Below are positions 49,301 to 57,352 of a stretch of DNA of 64,000 nucleotides, in pieces. Within the stretch, counting starts at the first letter, position 1; every line of letters begins with the position of its first letter. Under the pieces are notes generated by a model. The model worked only from the letters and a program-made list of their open reading frames with translations, did not search any database and was not told the DNA's origin. Origin of the DNA: Arthrobacter sp. GTDB taxonomy: Bacteria > Actinomycetota > Actinomycetes > Actinomycetales > Micrococcaceae. The stretch is from assembly GCA_031277795.1 (NCBI GenBank), contig JAITLQ010000013.1:1-64000 (forward strand), in the 5' to 3' direction. Position numbers and translations under genes: made by a program.

Positions 49301-49855
49301 ATGGGACGGATCAGCGGGCGGGACGCGGAGACCACGCGGCGCCTCGTGTTGGACGCGGCGGCCGCACAGTTTGCGGCCCACGGTGCCGAGGCCTCGATCG
49401 ACTCGATCGCCGAGCGCGCCGGCGTCTCCAAGGGCGGCCTCAAGTACCACTTCGCCTCCAAGGAGGCGCTGCTCAGGGCCGTCGCCGTCGACCAGCTCCT
49501 CACCTTCCGCGCCGAGGTCCAGGAGTTGCGCGACCCGAGCGACGCGGCGGCCGGCGCCCTCACGCGCGCCTACCTCCGCGCCACCCTGGTCGCCCTGGCC
49601 CAGCCGGACCTCATGTGCGAGAAGCACGCGCTCATGGCGCAACTGAGCACGGTCCCCGCCGTGCAGGAGGCCTGCCGCGAGGACGCCGCGTGGTGGGACG
49701 CCGCCGTGGCCGCCGACGGCATCGACCCCACCACGGCCGCCCTCGTCGTCGCCGCGGCGGACGGCCTCGCGGCCGCCCCGCTCTGGGGCGCCGCCTACAC
49801 ACAGGAGCAGCTCGAGCGCCTCGGCGAGCGCCTCGAGGAGATGACCCGCGCCTGA
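49301..49855 (+). CDS. TetR-family repressor of the divergent MFS pump
   Basis: 184 residues. HTH: RRLVLDAAAAQFAAHGAEAS, IDSIAERAGVSKGGLKYHFA and SKEALLRAVAVDQ. The C-terminal domain has RAYLRATLVALAQPDLMCEK and WWDAAVAADGIDPTTAALVV, typical of TetR_C regulators of QacA-like pumps. It lies divergent from the pump across 114 nt containing the TACCG/CGGTA palindrome. A ribosome-binding site (AAGGAG) precedes ATG 49301. The inducer is probably the pump's substrate. Confidence 0.92.
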   Translation: MGRISGRDAETTRRLVLDAAAAQFAAHGAEASIDSIAERAGVSKGGLKYHFASKEALLRAVAVDQLLTFRAEVQELRDPSDAAAGALTRAYLRATLVALAQPDLMCEKHALMAQLSTVPAVQEACREDAAWWDAAVAADGIDPTTAALVVAAADGLAAAPLWGAAYTQEQLERLGERLEEMTRA

Positions 49856-49880
49856 GGCGCGGAACCCAAGACCACACAGC

Positions 49881-49921
49881 ACGACGGCGGGGTGGGGCTC
49901 CCAGCCTCACCCCGCCGTCGT
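49881..49921. terminator. Perfect 14-bp hairpin between convergent genes
   Basis: ACGACGGCGGGGTG (49881-49894) pairs with CACCCCGCCGTCGT (49908-49921). An inner GGCT/AGCC pairing tightens the loop. It lies between tetR and the convergent alcohol dehydrogenase gene. Confidence 0.8.
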
Positions 49922-49940
49922 CGGGCGTGGGGGCAAGAAG

Positions 49941-50957
49941 CTACGGGCGCAGGAGCACCTTGATCGCGGTGCGCTCGTCCATGGCGCGGTACGCAGCCGG
50001 AGCCTCCTCGAGCGGCAGATCCAGGGTGAAGACGCGACCGGGATTGATCTTGCGCTCCAGGATGAGGTCGATGAGCTCGGGCAGGAAACGGCGCACCGGG
50101 GCGCCGCCGGCCACCACATGGACCTGGCGGGAGAAGAGTTCGCGGCCGGAGATCTGCACGCCGTGGGCCACGCCCAGGATGGTGAGGTAGCCGCCGCCGC
50201 GCGCGCTGCGCAGCGCCTGCTCGATGGATTCCTGGGTGCCCACCGCCTCGACCACACCGTGCGCGCCGAGGCCGCCCGTGAGCTCCTTGAGCTTGGCCAC
50301 GCCCTCGTCGCCACGCTCCTCGATGATGTCGGTGGCCCCGAACTCGCGGGCCAGGGCCTGGCGCTCGGGGTGGCGGGAGAAGGCGATGATCCGCTCGGCG
50401 CCGAGCTGCTTGGCTGAGAGGATCGCGAGCAGGCCCACGGCGCCGTCGCCCACCACGGCGATCGTCTTGCCGGGGCCGGCGTGGGCCTCCACGGCCCCGA
50501 ACCAACCGGTGCCGAGGACGTCTGAGGCCGCCAGGAGGGAGGGGATGAGGTCCTCGGCCGGATACTCCGGGGTGGCCACGAGCGTGCCAGCCGCGTTGGT
50601 GATGCGGGCGTACTGGGCCTGGGCCGTGCCGACGCCGCCGGCGTGGACGCACTTGGACTGGTAGCCGGCCCGGCAGATCTCGCACGTGTTGTCGCTCGTG
50701 ATGAAGGAGCCCACCACGAACTGGCCCACCTCGAGGCCCGTCACCTCGGAGCCGAGCTCCTCGATGATGCCCACGTACTCGTGGCCCATCTGGCGGGGTT
50801 CCTTCACGGGGACCACGCCGCGGTAGGGCCACAGATCCGAGCCACACACGCACGCGGCGACCACCTTGATGATGGCGTCGGTGGGCGCTTCAAGCTCGGG
50901 GCGGGGCAGCTCCTCGACGCTGACGTCGCGGGTGCCGTTGATCATGGTGGCGCGCAT
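49941..50957 (-). CDS. Zinc-dependent alcohol dehydrogenase family protein
   Basis: 338 residues. Catalytic zinc residues are visible in ACVCGSDLWPYRG and PRQMGHEYVGIIEE, and the Rossmann motif is VVGDGAVGLLAILSAK near residue 155. The structural zinc loop DNTCEICRAGYQSKC has three cysteines rather than four, the first being replaced. It oxidises an alcohol or reduces an aldehyde with NAD(P). ATG 50957 has AGAAGGAG upstream, which sets the start. Confidence 0.93.
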   Translation of the reverse strand: MRATMINGTRDVSVEELPRPELEAPTDAIIKVVAACVCGSDLWPYRGVVPVKEPRQMGHEYVGIIEELGSEVTGLEVGQFVVGSFITSDNTCEICRAGYQSKCVHAGGVGTAQAQYARITNAAGTLVATPEYPAEDLIPSLLAASDVLGTGWFGAVEAHAGPGKTIAVVGDGAVGLLAILSAKQLGAERIIAFSRHPERQALAREFGATDIIEERGDEGVAKLKELTGGLGAHGVVEAVGTQESIEQALRSARGGGYLTILGVAHGVQISGRELFSRQVHVVAGGAPVRRFLPELIDLILERKINPGRVFTLDLPLEEAPAAYRAMDERTAIKVLLRP

Positions 50958-51097
50958 GGTGCTCCTTCTGACGCGGTGGGGATTCACCTCATGGTGCTCC
51001 CGAGGCCGGTGCCGTGCCAAGCCCGCGTCACGCTTCGTGATGAGACGCCCGGCCCGCCGGGGCGCGGCTCAGCGGGCCACGGCTCACCGGCCGCGGT

Positions 51098-51952
51098 TCA
51101 CCCCTCACCGGTGAGGTGGTCGAACTCGCCGCTGACCCAACGGGCGTAGCGCTCGGCGGAGGAGGCGATGGCCTCCCCCGCGTCCCTGAGCACGCGCCCC
51201 TCGAAGTTGTCGTAGAGCCGTTCAACGTCGTAGCGGGCGCCCACGTGAGCGGCGATCCGGCGCACCACCGCGGCGGAGAGGGGAAGCCGGTTGGGGAAGG
51301 AGCGCAGGAAGGTGACCCAGCCCGCCCGCGGCACCGCGGCGATCGTGTCCCCGCTCAGGAGCACCCCCGCGCCGTCGGCGGCACGGAAGTGCACCACCGA
51401 GGAGCCCGGGAAGTGGCCGCCCGGCTGCGAGGCACGAATCCCCGGCACCGGCTCCAGCTCGCCCGACCACGAGCGCAGGCCGGGGAAGGACCGCGCGACC
51501 CACCGGGCGTCCGGCTCCGAGACCCACACCGGCGCGTCGTCGAACGCCGCCGACCACGCCGATTGCACCCCGAACATGTGGGGGTGGCTCGGGACGATGG
51601 CGGCGAGGCCGCCGAGGGCGCGGACAGCCTCGATCGCCGCGTCGTCGATGAAGGCCGGAACGTCCACGAGCACGTTCCCCGCTTGCGTCACGATGAGTTT
51701 GGCCTGCTGCCCGATGCCGACGTCGCTGCGGGTGTCAAGCGCCCACAGCCCGGGCTCCAACTCGCTCAGCTCCACCGCGGCGCCCCGCCTCGCCTGTTCG
51801 GCCGGCGAGCTCCACCGCTGCACCCCGTCCGCCGGCAGGTACTGCCGCTCGTCTGCACAGATGGGGCACGTCCCACTCGGGGTGTCCGTCTCCACGCCGC
51901 ACAGGGCGCATTGAGCCGTGACCGGCTCAGGTTGCATGGTCTGCTTGCTCAT
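51098..51952 (-). CDS. MBL-fold metallo-hydrolase with N-terminal zinc knuckles, SoxR target
   Basis: 284 residues. Residues 15-35 form a rubredoxin-like zinc pair (CALCGVET, CPICADER). The metallo-beta-lactamase domain follows: LIVTQAGNVLVDVPAFID, then IVPSHPHMFGVQ where HxHxDH is expected, GGHFPGSSVVHFRA and LLSGDTIAAVPRAG. The altered first motif suggests one metal or a different chemistry. A SoxR box lies in its promoter between a TTGACC -35 and the -10, so expression should rise with redox-active compounds. ATG 51952 has GAGAGG upstream. Confidence 0.85.
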   Translation of the reverse strand: MSKQTMQPEPVTAQCALCGVETDTPSGTCPICADERQYLPADGVQRWSSPAEQARRGAAVELSELEPGLWALDTRSDVGIGQQAKLIVTQAGNVLVDVPAFIDDAAIEAVRALGGLAAIVPSHPHMFGVQSAWSAAFDDAPVWVSEPDARWVARSFPGLRSWSGELEPVPGIRASQPGGHFPGSSVVHFRAADGAGVLLSGDTIAAVPRAGWVTFLRSFPNRLPLSAAVVRRIAAHVGARYDVERLYDNFEGRVLRDAGEAIASSAERYARWVSGEFDHLTGEG

Positions 51953-53409
51953 CAGGTCCTCTCCGCGCCGGGAACGTCCCGGCTCTGACACCACCCTCCA
52001 ACCTGAAGTGGACTTGAGGTCAAGGCCTGCTCGACACTGTGCGCATGAAGGATGCGGAAGACCTGCTGGCGATCGGGGAGGTGGCCAGGCGATCCGGGCT
52101 CGCCGTGTCGGCGATCCGCTACTACGAGCGGCTCGGGCTGATCGGGAGCGAACGCACGGGCGGCGGTCAGCGGCGCTTCCACCGCTTTGTCCTGCGCCGC
52201 CTCGCCGTGATCCATGCCGCCCAGCGCGTCGGGGTGCCGCTGGCCAGGATCGCGGCGGACCTGGAGCCGTTCGCGCTCGATGCACCGCTGAGCAAGCGCG
52301 ACTGGGTGCGGCTCTCCAAGGCGTGGCGACCGGTGCTGGAGGCGCGCATCGCCGAGCTGAACGCCATCCGGGACGGCCTCTCCCTGTGCATCGGCTGCGG
52401 CTGCCTCTCGATGCGTCAGTGCGCCGTCTACAACCCCGACGACAGCCTGGGCGCCGACGCGGCCGGCCCCCGGCGCCTCTTCCCGCGGCTCGAGGACGAG
52501 GGCGGGCTGCCCTTCTGAGGGCGGCGTCCGTGGTGCAGTGCGCCCCGCGGCTACGCGCCCTGCGCGCAGCTGCAGCACCACGGCCGCGGCGCCGAGCACC
52601 AGGCCCACCGCTGTCAGCCAACCGGGTGCCTCGCCGAGGAGCGGCCACGACATGACGGACGCCACCGCGGGGATGAGCGCAAACTGCAACGACGCCGTCC
52701 GCGCACCCAACGTGCGCACCGTTCCGGCGTAGAGCGTGGTCCCCGCCAGGCCGCAGAGCGTCAGCAGACTCAGGAGCAGCCAGGCCTGGGGCCGGGCCGA
52801 GACGTGGCCGGGTGTGAGGAGGGCGAGCGCCAGGGCTGGCGGCGCTGAGGCACTCACGCCGATCGCGGTGAAGGTCAGCGGATGCACCCCGCCGAGGCAC
52901 CGCCCCTGGATCACCGAGCCGCCGGCGAGCCCCGCGAGGGCCAGGACGGCACCGGCCACCCCCGGGCCTACGGCCGGGTTGGCGGCGATGCGTGGCAGGC
53001 AGGCGATCGCCACCGCCGCCGCGGCGAGGGCCACGGCCGCCCAGCCCGCGCGCCCCACCCGCACGCGGCTCACGGCCACACCGAGCAAGGCGGTGAGGGC
53101 GGGATTCAAGGCCACGATGAGCGCTGTCACCCCGGCACCCACACCGTGGGCCATGGCCCAGTAGGCGCCGAGGAATTGGGCACCCTGCACCAGCAGGCCG
53201 GCGCCGATCGCCGGGATCCAGGCGCGCCCGGCGGGCCGGGCCAGGCGACGCAGGCCCACCACCGGCCAGAGCAGCGCGGCCGTGAGCAGGAAACGCAAGG
53301 CGATGAGCCAGAACGGGCTCATGCCCCGCAGAGCCAGGGCCCCGAGCGGGTAGCCGGCGGCATAGACCGCCACGGTGGTGGCGAGGAGAGGAAGGACGGT
53401 GGGTTTCAT
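51952..53409 (-). CDS. EamA/DMT-family transporter whose frame reads through antisense to soxR
   Basis: The recognisable EamA protein is about 290 residues (about 52530-53409) with ten helices: LPLLATTVAVYAAGYPLGAL, WAMAHGVGAGVTALIVALNP and ALIPAVASVMSWPLLGEAPG, ending VLQLRAGRVAAG. The frame then has no stop until 51952, giving 485 residues, and the extra 190 are antisense to soxR and rich in Arg/Gly/Pro. A one-base shift near 52550 would end the protein at a TAG (...RQGA). Either a true long tail or an indel is present. ATG 53409 has TGGAG upstream. It is divergent from LysR. Confidence 0.75.
   Translation of the reverse strand: MKPTVLPLLATTVAVYAAGYPLGALALRGMSPFWLIALRFLLTAALLWPVVGLRRLARPAGRAWIPAIGAGLLVQGAQFLGAYWAMAHGVGAGVTALIVALNPALTALLGVAVSRVRVGRAGWAAVALAAAAVAIACLPRIAANPAVGPGVAGAVLALAGLAGGSVIQGRCLGGVHPLTFTAIGVSASAPPALALALLTPGHVSARPQAWLLLSLLTLCGLAGTTLYAGTVRTLGARTASLQFALIPAVASVMSWPLLGEAPGWLTAVGLVLGAAAVVLQLRAGRVAAGRTAPRTPPSEGQPALVLEPREEAPGAGRVGAQAVVGVVDGALTHREAAAADAQGEAVPDGVQLGDARLQHRSPRLGEPHPVALAQRCIERERLQVRRDPGQRHPDALGGMDHGEAAQDKAVEAPLTAARAFAPDQPEPLVVADRRHGEPGSPGHLPDRQQVFRILHAHSVEQALTSSPLQVGGWCQSRDVPGAERT
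51993..52037. promoter_or_regulatory. SoxR box in the divergent soxR / MBL promoter
   Basis: CCTGAAGTGGACTTGAGG (52002-52019) matches the SoxR consensus CCTCAAGTTAACTTGAGG at 15 of 18 positions. For the MBL gene, TTGACC (52018-52023, minus) and GAGGGT (51993-51998) are 19 nt apart, the long spacer typical of MerR-family promoters. For soxR, TGGACT (52009-52014) and GACACT (52032-52037) are 17 nt apart, so the box also covers its -35. Confidence 0.85.
52045..52518 (+). CDS. soxR: Redox-sensitive MerR-family activator SoxR
   Basis: 157 residues. The MerR HTH reads LLAIGEVARRSGLAVSAIRY and YERLGLIGSERTGGGQRRFH. The [2Fe-2S] ligands are in CIGCGCLSMRQC (C-x2-C-x-C-x5-C), the SoxR hallmark, near residue 120. 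In actinobacteria SoxR responds directly to redox-active molecules. A near-consensus SoxR box lies 26 nt upstream. ATG 52045 follows GACACT by 7 nt, so the mRNA is probably leaderless; GTG 52039 is an alternative. Confidence 0.95.
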   Translation: MKDAEDLLAIGEVARRSGLAVSAIRYYERLGLIGSERTGGGQRRFHRFVLRRLAVIHAAQRVGVPLARIAADLEPFALDAPLSKRDWVRLSKAWRPVLEARIAELNAIRDGLSLCIGCGCLSMRQCAVYNPDDSLGADAAGPRRLFPRLEDEGGLPF

Positions 53410-53444
53410 GACTCCAGGCTGAGCGCCGCCCGCGCCGAAGCCGT

Positions 53445-53474
53445 CAATCCATCGGAAATCTTGATGGTTCATTG
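53445..53474. promoter_or_regulatory. LysR-type operator between EamA and LysR genes
   Basis: CAAT-CCATC ... GATGG-TTC-ATTG forms an interrupted palindrome (CCATC 53449-53453; GATGG 53463-53467; CAAT and ATTG outside). It lies 34 nt before the LysR start and 36 nt before the EamA start, the usual place for a LysR divergent site. Confidence 0.6.
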
Positions 53475-53507
53475 CTTGGCGTCCGCGGGACTGTCACGCT
53501 GGCTCCC

Positions 53508-54359
53508 GTGAGAACCCTCGACATCACGGCCCTGCGCTCGCTCACCGCCGTCTCCTCGTTCGCCGGGGTGGGCAGGGCGGCACAGGCGCTGCACCTGTCC
53601 CAGCCCACGGTGTCCGGGCACCTGCGCCGGCTCGAGGCCGAGCTCGGCACACCGCTCGTGCACCGCATGGGGCGCTCCATCGCGTTCACCTCCGCCGGGG
53701 AGGAGCTGGTGCGCAGGGCGCACCGCTTGCTTGCGGCGCACGACGACGCCGTGGACGCCGTGACCACGCAGGCGCGGGACGAGCTGGTGGTCGCCTCGAG
53801 CGACCTCGCGGCCGCGCCGCTGCTGCGCGTGGCGGCCGGCGCGCTCCAGGAGCGCTTCCCCGGCCGCCCGGTGCGCTTTCGCTTCCACCGTTCGGAGCGC
53901 CTCAAGGACTTTGTGCACCGCCGCGCGGCCGACGTCGTGATCGGCTTCACCGACCTGGGCCCGGATGCGGTGGTGCTGGGGCACGCGGAGCTCGGCTGGT
54001 TCGCCGCGGACACGGCGGAACCGGTGCCGCAGGAACGGCTCGTGCTCTTCACGCGGCCGTGCGGCCTGCGGGACGCCGTCGAGGACGCGGTCAGCGGCAC
54101 GGCAGCACGCACCACACGCGAGGCGCTCGACCTCGCCGGCGTCCTGGCGGCCGTGCGCTCGGGGGCCGGCATCACGGCGCTGCCCCTCTCGGAACGCGTG
54201 GAGGCCGGGCTGCGGCGCGTGGCCGGCCCAGCACCGTTGCCCACCCTCGGGCTCAGCGCGATGGTCTCACCGCGCTTGGGCCCCGCAGCGGCCCCGGTGC
54301 TCGAGGCGCTGCGGGCGCACACCCGCGAGCAGGCGCGCATGGGCACGGCACCGCAGTGA
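53508..54359 (+). CDS. LysR-family transcriptional regulator
   Basis: 283 residues. The HTH is LDITALRSLTAVSSFAGVGR, AAQALHLSQPTVSGHLRRLE and LGTPLVHRMGRSIAFTSAGE. The effector domain has VVASSDLAAAPLLRVAAGAL, RAADVVIGFTDLG and VRSGAGITALPLSERVE. It probably controls the divergent EamA transporter, typical of this gene pair, through the palindrome between them. It starts at GTG 53508; a longer frame from 53472 lacks a ribosome-binding site. Confidence 0.92.
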   Translation: MRTLDITALRSLTAVSSFAGVGRAAQALHLSQPTVSGHLRRLEAELGTPLVHRMGRSIAFTSAGEELVRRAHRLLAAHDDAVDAVTTQARDELVVASSDLAAAPLLRVAAGALQERFPGRPVRFRFHRSERLKDFVHRRAADVVIGFTDLGPDAVVLGHAELGWFAADTAEPVPQERLVLFTRPCGLRDAVEDAVSGTAARTTREALDLAGVLAAVRSGAGITALPLSERVEAGLRRVAGPAPLPTLGLSAMVSPRLGPAAAPVLEALRAHTREQARMGTAPQ

Positions 54360-54375
54360 TCGGCTCGCGGTTCGC

Positions 54376-54918
54376 TCAGCCGATCCGCATGCGGCGCACG
54401 TCGAACACGTGATGCGAGACGTCGTGCTCCACGTACTGCCACAGGCCCAGGACGCTGAACCCCACGCCGTCACCGCGGTGCCCGGGGCGGTCGAGGTCGG
54501 CGGGCGTGAGCGCATCGAGCACGGCGGCGGTCTGCGCTCCGGCGAGCTCGATGTCCGCGGAGAGGTCGAGCGGATCCCCCGCCCAATCGCGGCGCACCAC
54601 GTTGGCCAGGTCGCCGTCCCAATTCGCGAACCCCGGATCGCGCTGCGCCACCATCGACGCCACGCGCAGCCCCAGCAGCCGGATCATGTCCCGGGAATGG
54701 GCCCCATATTCCAACGGCGACCACACCGTCGGCGACGGCCGTTCCGCCACGTCGGGGCGGGCCAGCAGCCCCGACCACGCGCCCACGGCGCGGTCCCACG
54801 CCTCACGCAAGCGCCCGACGTCGGGCACCGACTCCCAGCCGCACTCGCGGCACCCGCTCTCCAAGACGAAGGTCCAGTCCCGGGTCTCGCCCGGCACGCG
54901 GGCTGGTTCTGTTTGCAT
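54376..54918 (-). CDS. DinB superfamily protein
   Basis: 180 residues. A four-helix DinB fold is indicated by VWSPLEYGAHSRDMIRLLGL (first metal His), DPGFANWDGDLANVVRRDWA and VLGLWQYVEHDVSHHVFDVR (H-x3-H pair). An N-terminal CRECGW motif is uncommon. These proteins include mycothiol- or bacillithiol-dependent transferases; the reaction is not known. It starts at ATG 54918 with AAGG upstream; GTG 54924 is possible. It is divergent from the UvrA paralogue. Confidence 0.82.
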   Translation of the reverse strand: MQTEPARVPGETRDWTFVLESGCRECGWESVPDVGRLREAWDRAVGAWSGLLARPDVAERPSPTVWSPLEYGAHSRDMIRLLGLRVASMVAQRDPGFANWDGDLANVVRRDWAGDPLDLSADIELAGAQTAAVLDALTPADLDRPGHRGDGVGFSVLGLWQYVEHDVSHHVFDVRRMRIG

Positions 54919-54991
54919 GCCCACACCTTAATGACACCGCCACGGGGGATACTGGCGCGTGGACCACCCTGAGCAACACACGAGGAGCCGC

Positions 54992-57352
54992 ATGAGCCAG
55001 CACCAGGCAGACAGCCACGACCTCATCCGCGTGGTGGGCGCCCGCGAGAACAACCTCAAAGACGTCTCGGTCACGCTGCCCAAGCGTCGCCTCACGGTCT
55101 TCACCGGCGTCTCGGGTTCTGGGAAGTCATCGCTCGTCTTCGACACCATCGCCGCCGAGTCCCAGCGCATGATCAACGAGACCTACTCGGCCTTTGTCCA
55201 GGGCTTCATGCCCTCCCAGTCTCGGCCGGACGTTGACGTGCTGGAGGGCCTCACCACGGCGATCATCGTTGACCAGGAACGCATGGGCGCCAACGTCCGC
55301 TCCACGGTGGGCACCGCCACGGACGTCAACACCATGCTGCGCATCGTCTTTTCCCGGCTGGGCGTGCCCCACATCGGCTCGGCCCAGGCCTTCTCCTTCA
55401 ACGTGGCCTCCCTGTCCGGCGCGGGCGCCGTAACCCTGAACAAGGGCGGCCGGGAGACCAAGGAACGCCGCAGCTTCTCCGTGCTGGGCGGCCAGTGCCC
55501 CCGCTGCGAGGGCATGGGCCAGGTCAACGACATCGATCTGTCCGAGCTCTTCGACGAGAACAAGTCGCTGGACGACGGCGCGCTGACGATTCCCGGGTAC
55601 ACGCCGGGCGGTTGGAACTACCGGCTCTACACCTCCTCCGGGTTGGTCCCCGGGGACAAGCCCATCAAGGACTTCACCAAGCGCCAGCGCGAGGACTTCC
55701 TCTACAAGGAACCCACGCGCATGAAGATCGAGGGCATCAACATGACCTACGAGGGTCTGGTGGTGCGCATCCAGAAGTCCATGCTCTCCAAAGACCGCGA
55801 GGCCATGCAGCCGCACATCCGGGCCTTCGTGGACCGGGCCGTCACGTTCCAGAGCTGCCCGGAGTGCGGCGGCTCCCGCCTGTCCGCCGAGGCCCGCTCG
55901 TCCAAGATCAACGGCGTGAACCTGGCCGACGTGAGCTCGTGGCAGATCTCCGATGTGGCCGAGTGGGTGCGCGGGCTCGACGCCCCCGAGGTGGCGCCGC
56001 TGCTCAAGAACCTCCAGAACACCCTGGATTCCTTCGTGGCGATCGGGCTGGGCTATCTCTCGCTCGACCGGCCCGCCGGGACGCTCTCCGGCGGCGAGGC
56101 GCAGCGCACCAAGATGATCCGCCACCTAGGCTCCTCGCTTACCGACGTCACCTACGTCTTCGACGAGCCCACCGCCGGCCTGCACCCGCACGACATCCAG
56201 CGCATGAACGAACTGCTCCTGGCCCTGCGGGACAAGGGCAACACGGTGCTGGTCGTGGAGCACAAGCCGGAGACCATCGCCATCGCCGATCACGTCGTTG
56301 ACCTGGGTCCCGGTGCGGGAGCCGGCGGCGGCGCCATCCAGTTCGAGGGAACGCTGGAGCAACTGCGCGCCTCCGACACCCTGACCGGGCGCCACCTGGA
56401 CGACCGCGCACGCGTCAAGGACTCGGTGCGCACACCGCAGGGCGCGCTCCAGGTCCGCGGCGCCACGGCCCACAATCTGCGGGACGTCAGCGTAGATATT
56501 CCGCTCGGCGTACTCACCGTCATCACGGGCGTGGCGGGCTCGGGCAAGAGTTCCCTCGTGGAGGCCTCACTCCCCCAGGATGCCGAGGTGGTCTACGTGG
56601 ATCAGGCGCCCATCAAGGGTTCCCGCCGCTCCAATCCGGCCACCTACACGGGCCTGCTCGAGCCCATCCGCAAGGCCTTCGCCAAGGAAAACGGCGTCAA
56701 GCCCGCGCTCTTCAGCGCCAACTCGGAGGGCGCCTGCCCGCAGTGCAACGGTGCCGGCGTGATCTTCACCGACCTGGGCGTCATGGCCAGCATGAGCACG
56801 GTCTGCGAGGTCTGTGAGGGGCGGCGCTTCAGCGAGGACGTGCTGGAATATGCCTTCGGCGGCAAGAACATTGCCGAGGTGCTGGAGCTGGACGTGGACG
56901 CCGCGCTCGCCTTCTTCTCCGAGGGAGAAGCCAAGTTGCCCGCAGCGGCCAAGATCCTCGCGCGCCTCGCCGATGTTGGCCTGGGCTACGTGACGATCGG
57001 CCAGAGCCTCACCTCGCTCTCCGGCGGCGAGCGGCAGCGCCTCAAGCTTGCCACGCACCTCGGCGACAAGGGCGGCACCTACCTCCTGGACGAGCCGACC
57101 ACCGGTCTGCACCTCGCGGACGTCGAGGCGCTCTTGGGCCTCCTCGACCGCCTCGTCGACTCGGGGAAATCCGTCATCGTGGTGGAGCACCACCAGGCCG
57201 TCATGGCGCACTCCGACTGGATCATCGACCTTGGGCCCGGCGCAGGGCGCGACGGCGGCACGGTGGTCTTCGAGGGCACGCCGGCCCAGTTGGTGGCCGC
57301 CAAGGGGACGCTCACGGGTCAGCACCTCGCCGAGTACGTGGGTGCCCCGTGA
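54992..57352 (+). CDS. Short UvrA-like ABC ATPase (UvrA2/DrrC type)
   Basis: 786 residues, shorter than canonical UvrA (about 950). Both ATPase modules are complete: GVSGSGKSSLVFDTIAAESQ and GVAGSGKSSLVEASLP, LSGGEAQRTKMIRHLGSS and LSGGERQRLKLATHLGD, DEPTAGLHPHD and DEPTTGLHLADVEALL. Zinc modules are CPRCEGMG...CPECGGSR and CPQCNGAG...CEVCEGRR. The UvrB-binding region near the N-terminus is missing. Such paralogues in actinomycetes are linked to resistance to DNA-intercalating drugs. ATG 54992 has CGAGGAG. The stop overlaps the next gene (GTGA). Confidence 0.93.
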   Translation: MSQHQADSHDLIRVVGARENNLKDVSVTLPKRRLTVFTGVSGSGKSSLVFDTIAAESQRMINETYSAFVQGFMPSQSRPDVDVLEGLTTAIIVDQERMGANVRSTVGTATDVNTMLRIVFSRLGVPHIGSAQAFSFNVASLSGAGAVTLNKGGRETKERRSFSVLGGQCPRCEGMGQVNDIDLSELFDENKSLDDGALTIPGYTPGGWNYRLYTSSGLVPGDKPIKDFTKRQREDFLYKEPTRMKIEGINMTYEGLVVRIQKSMLSKDREAMQPHIRAFVDRAVTFQSCPECGGSRLSAEARSSKINGVNLADVSSWQISDVAEWVRGLDAPEVAPLLKNLQNTLDSFVAIGLGYLSLDRPAGTLSGGEAQRTKMIRHLGSSLTDVTYVFDEPTAGLHPHDIQRMNELLLALRDKGNTVLVVEHKPETIAIADHVVDLGPGAGAGGGAIQFEGTLEQLRASDTLTGRHLDDRARVKDSVRTPQGALQVRGATAHNLRDVSVDIPLGVLTVITGVAGSGKSSLVEASLPQDAEVVYVDQAPIKGSRRSNPATYTGLLEPIRKAFAKENGVKPALFSANSEGACPQCNGAGVIFTDLGVMASMSTVCEVCEGRRFSEDVLEYAFGGKNIAEVLELDVDAALAFFSEGEAKLPAAAKILARLADVGLGYVTIGQSLTSLSGGERQRLKLATHLGDKGGTYLLDEPTTGLHLADVEALLGLLDRLVDSGKSVIVVEHHQAVMAHSDWIIDLGPGAGRDGGTVVFEGTPAQLVAAKGTLTGQHLAEYVGAP

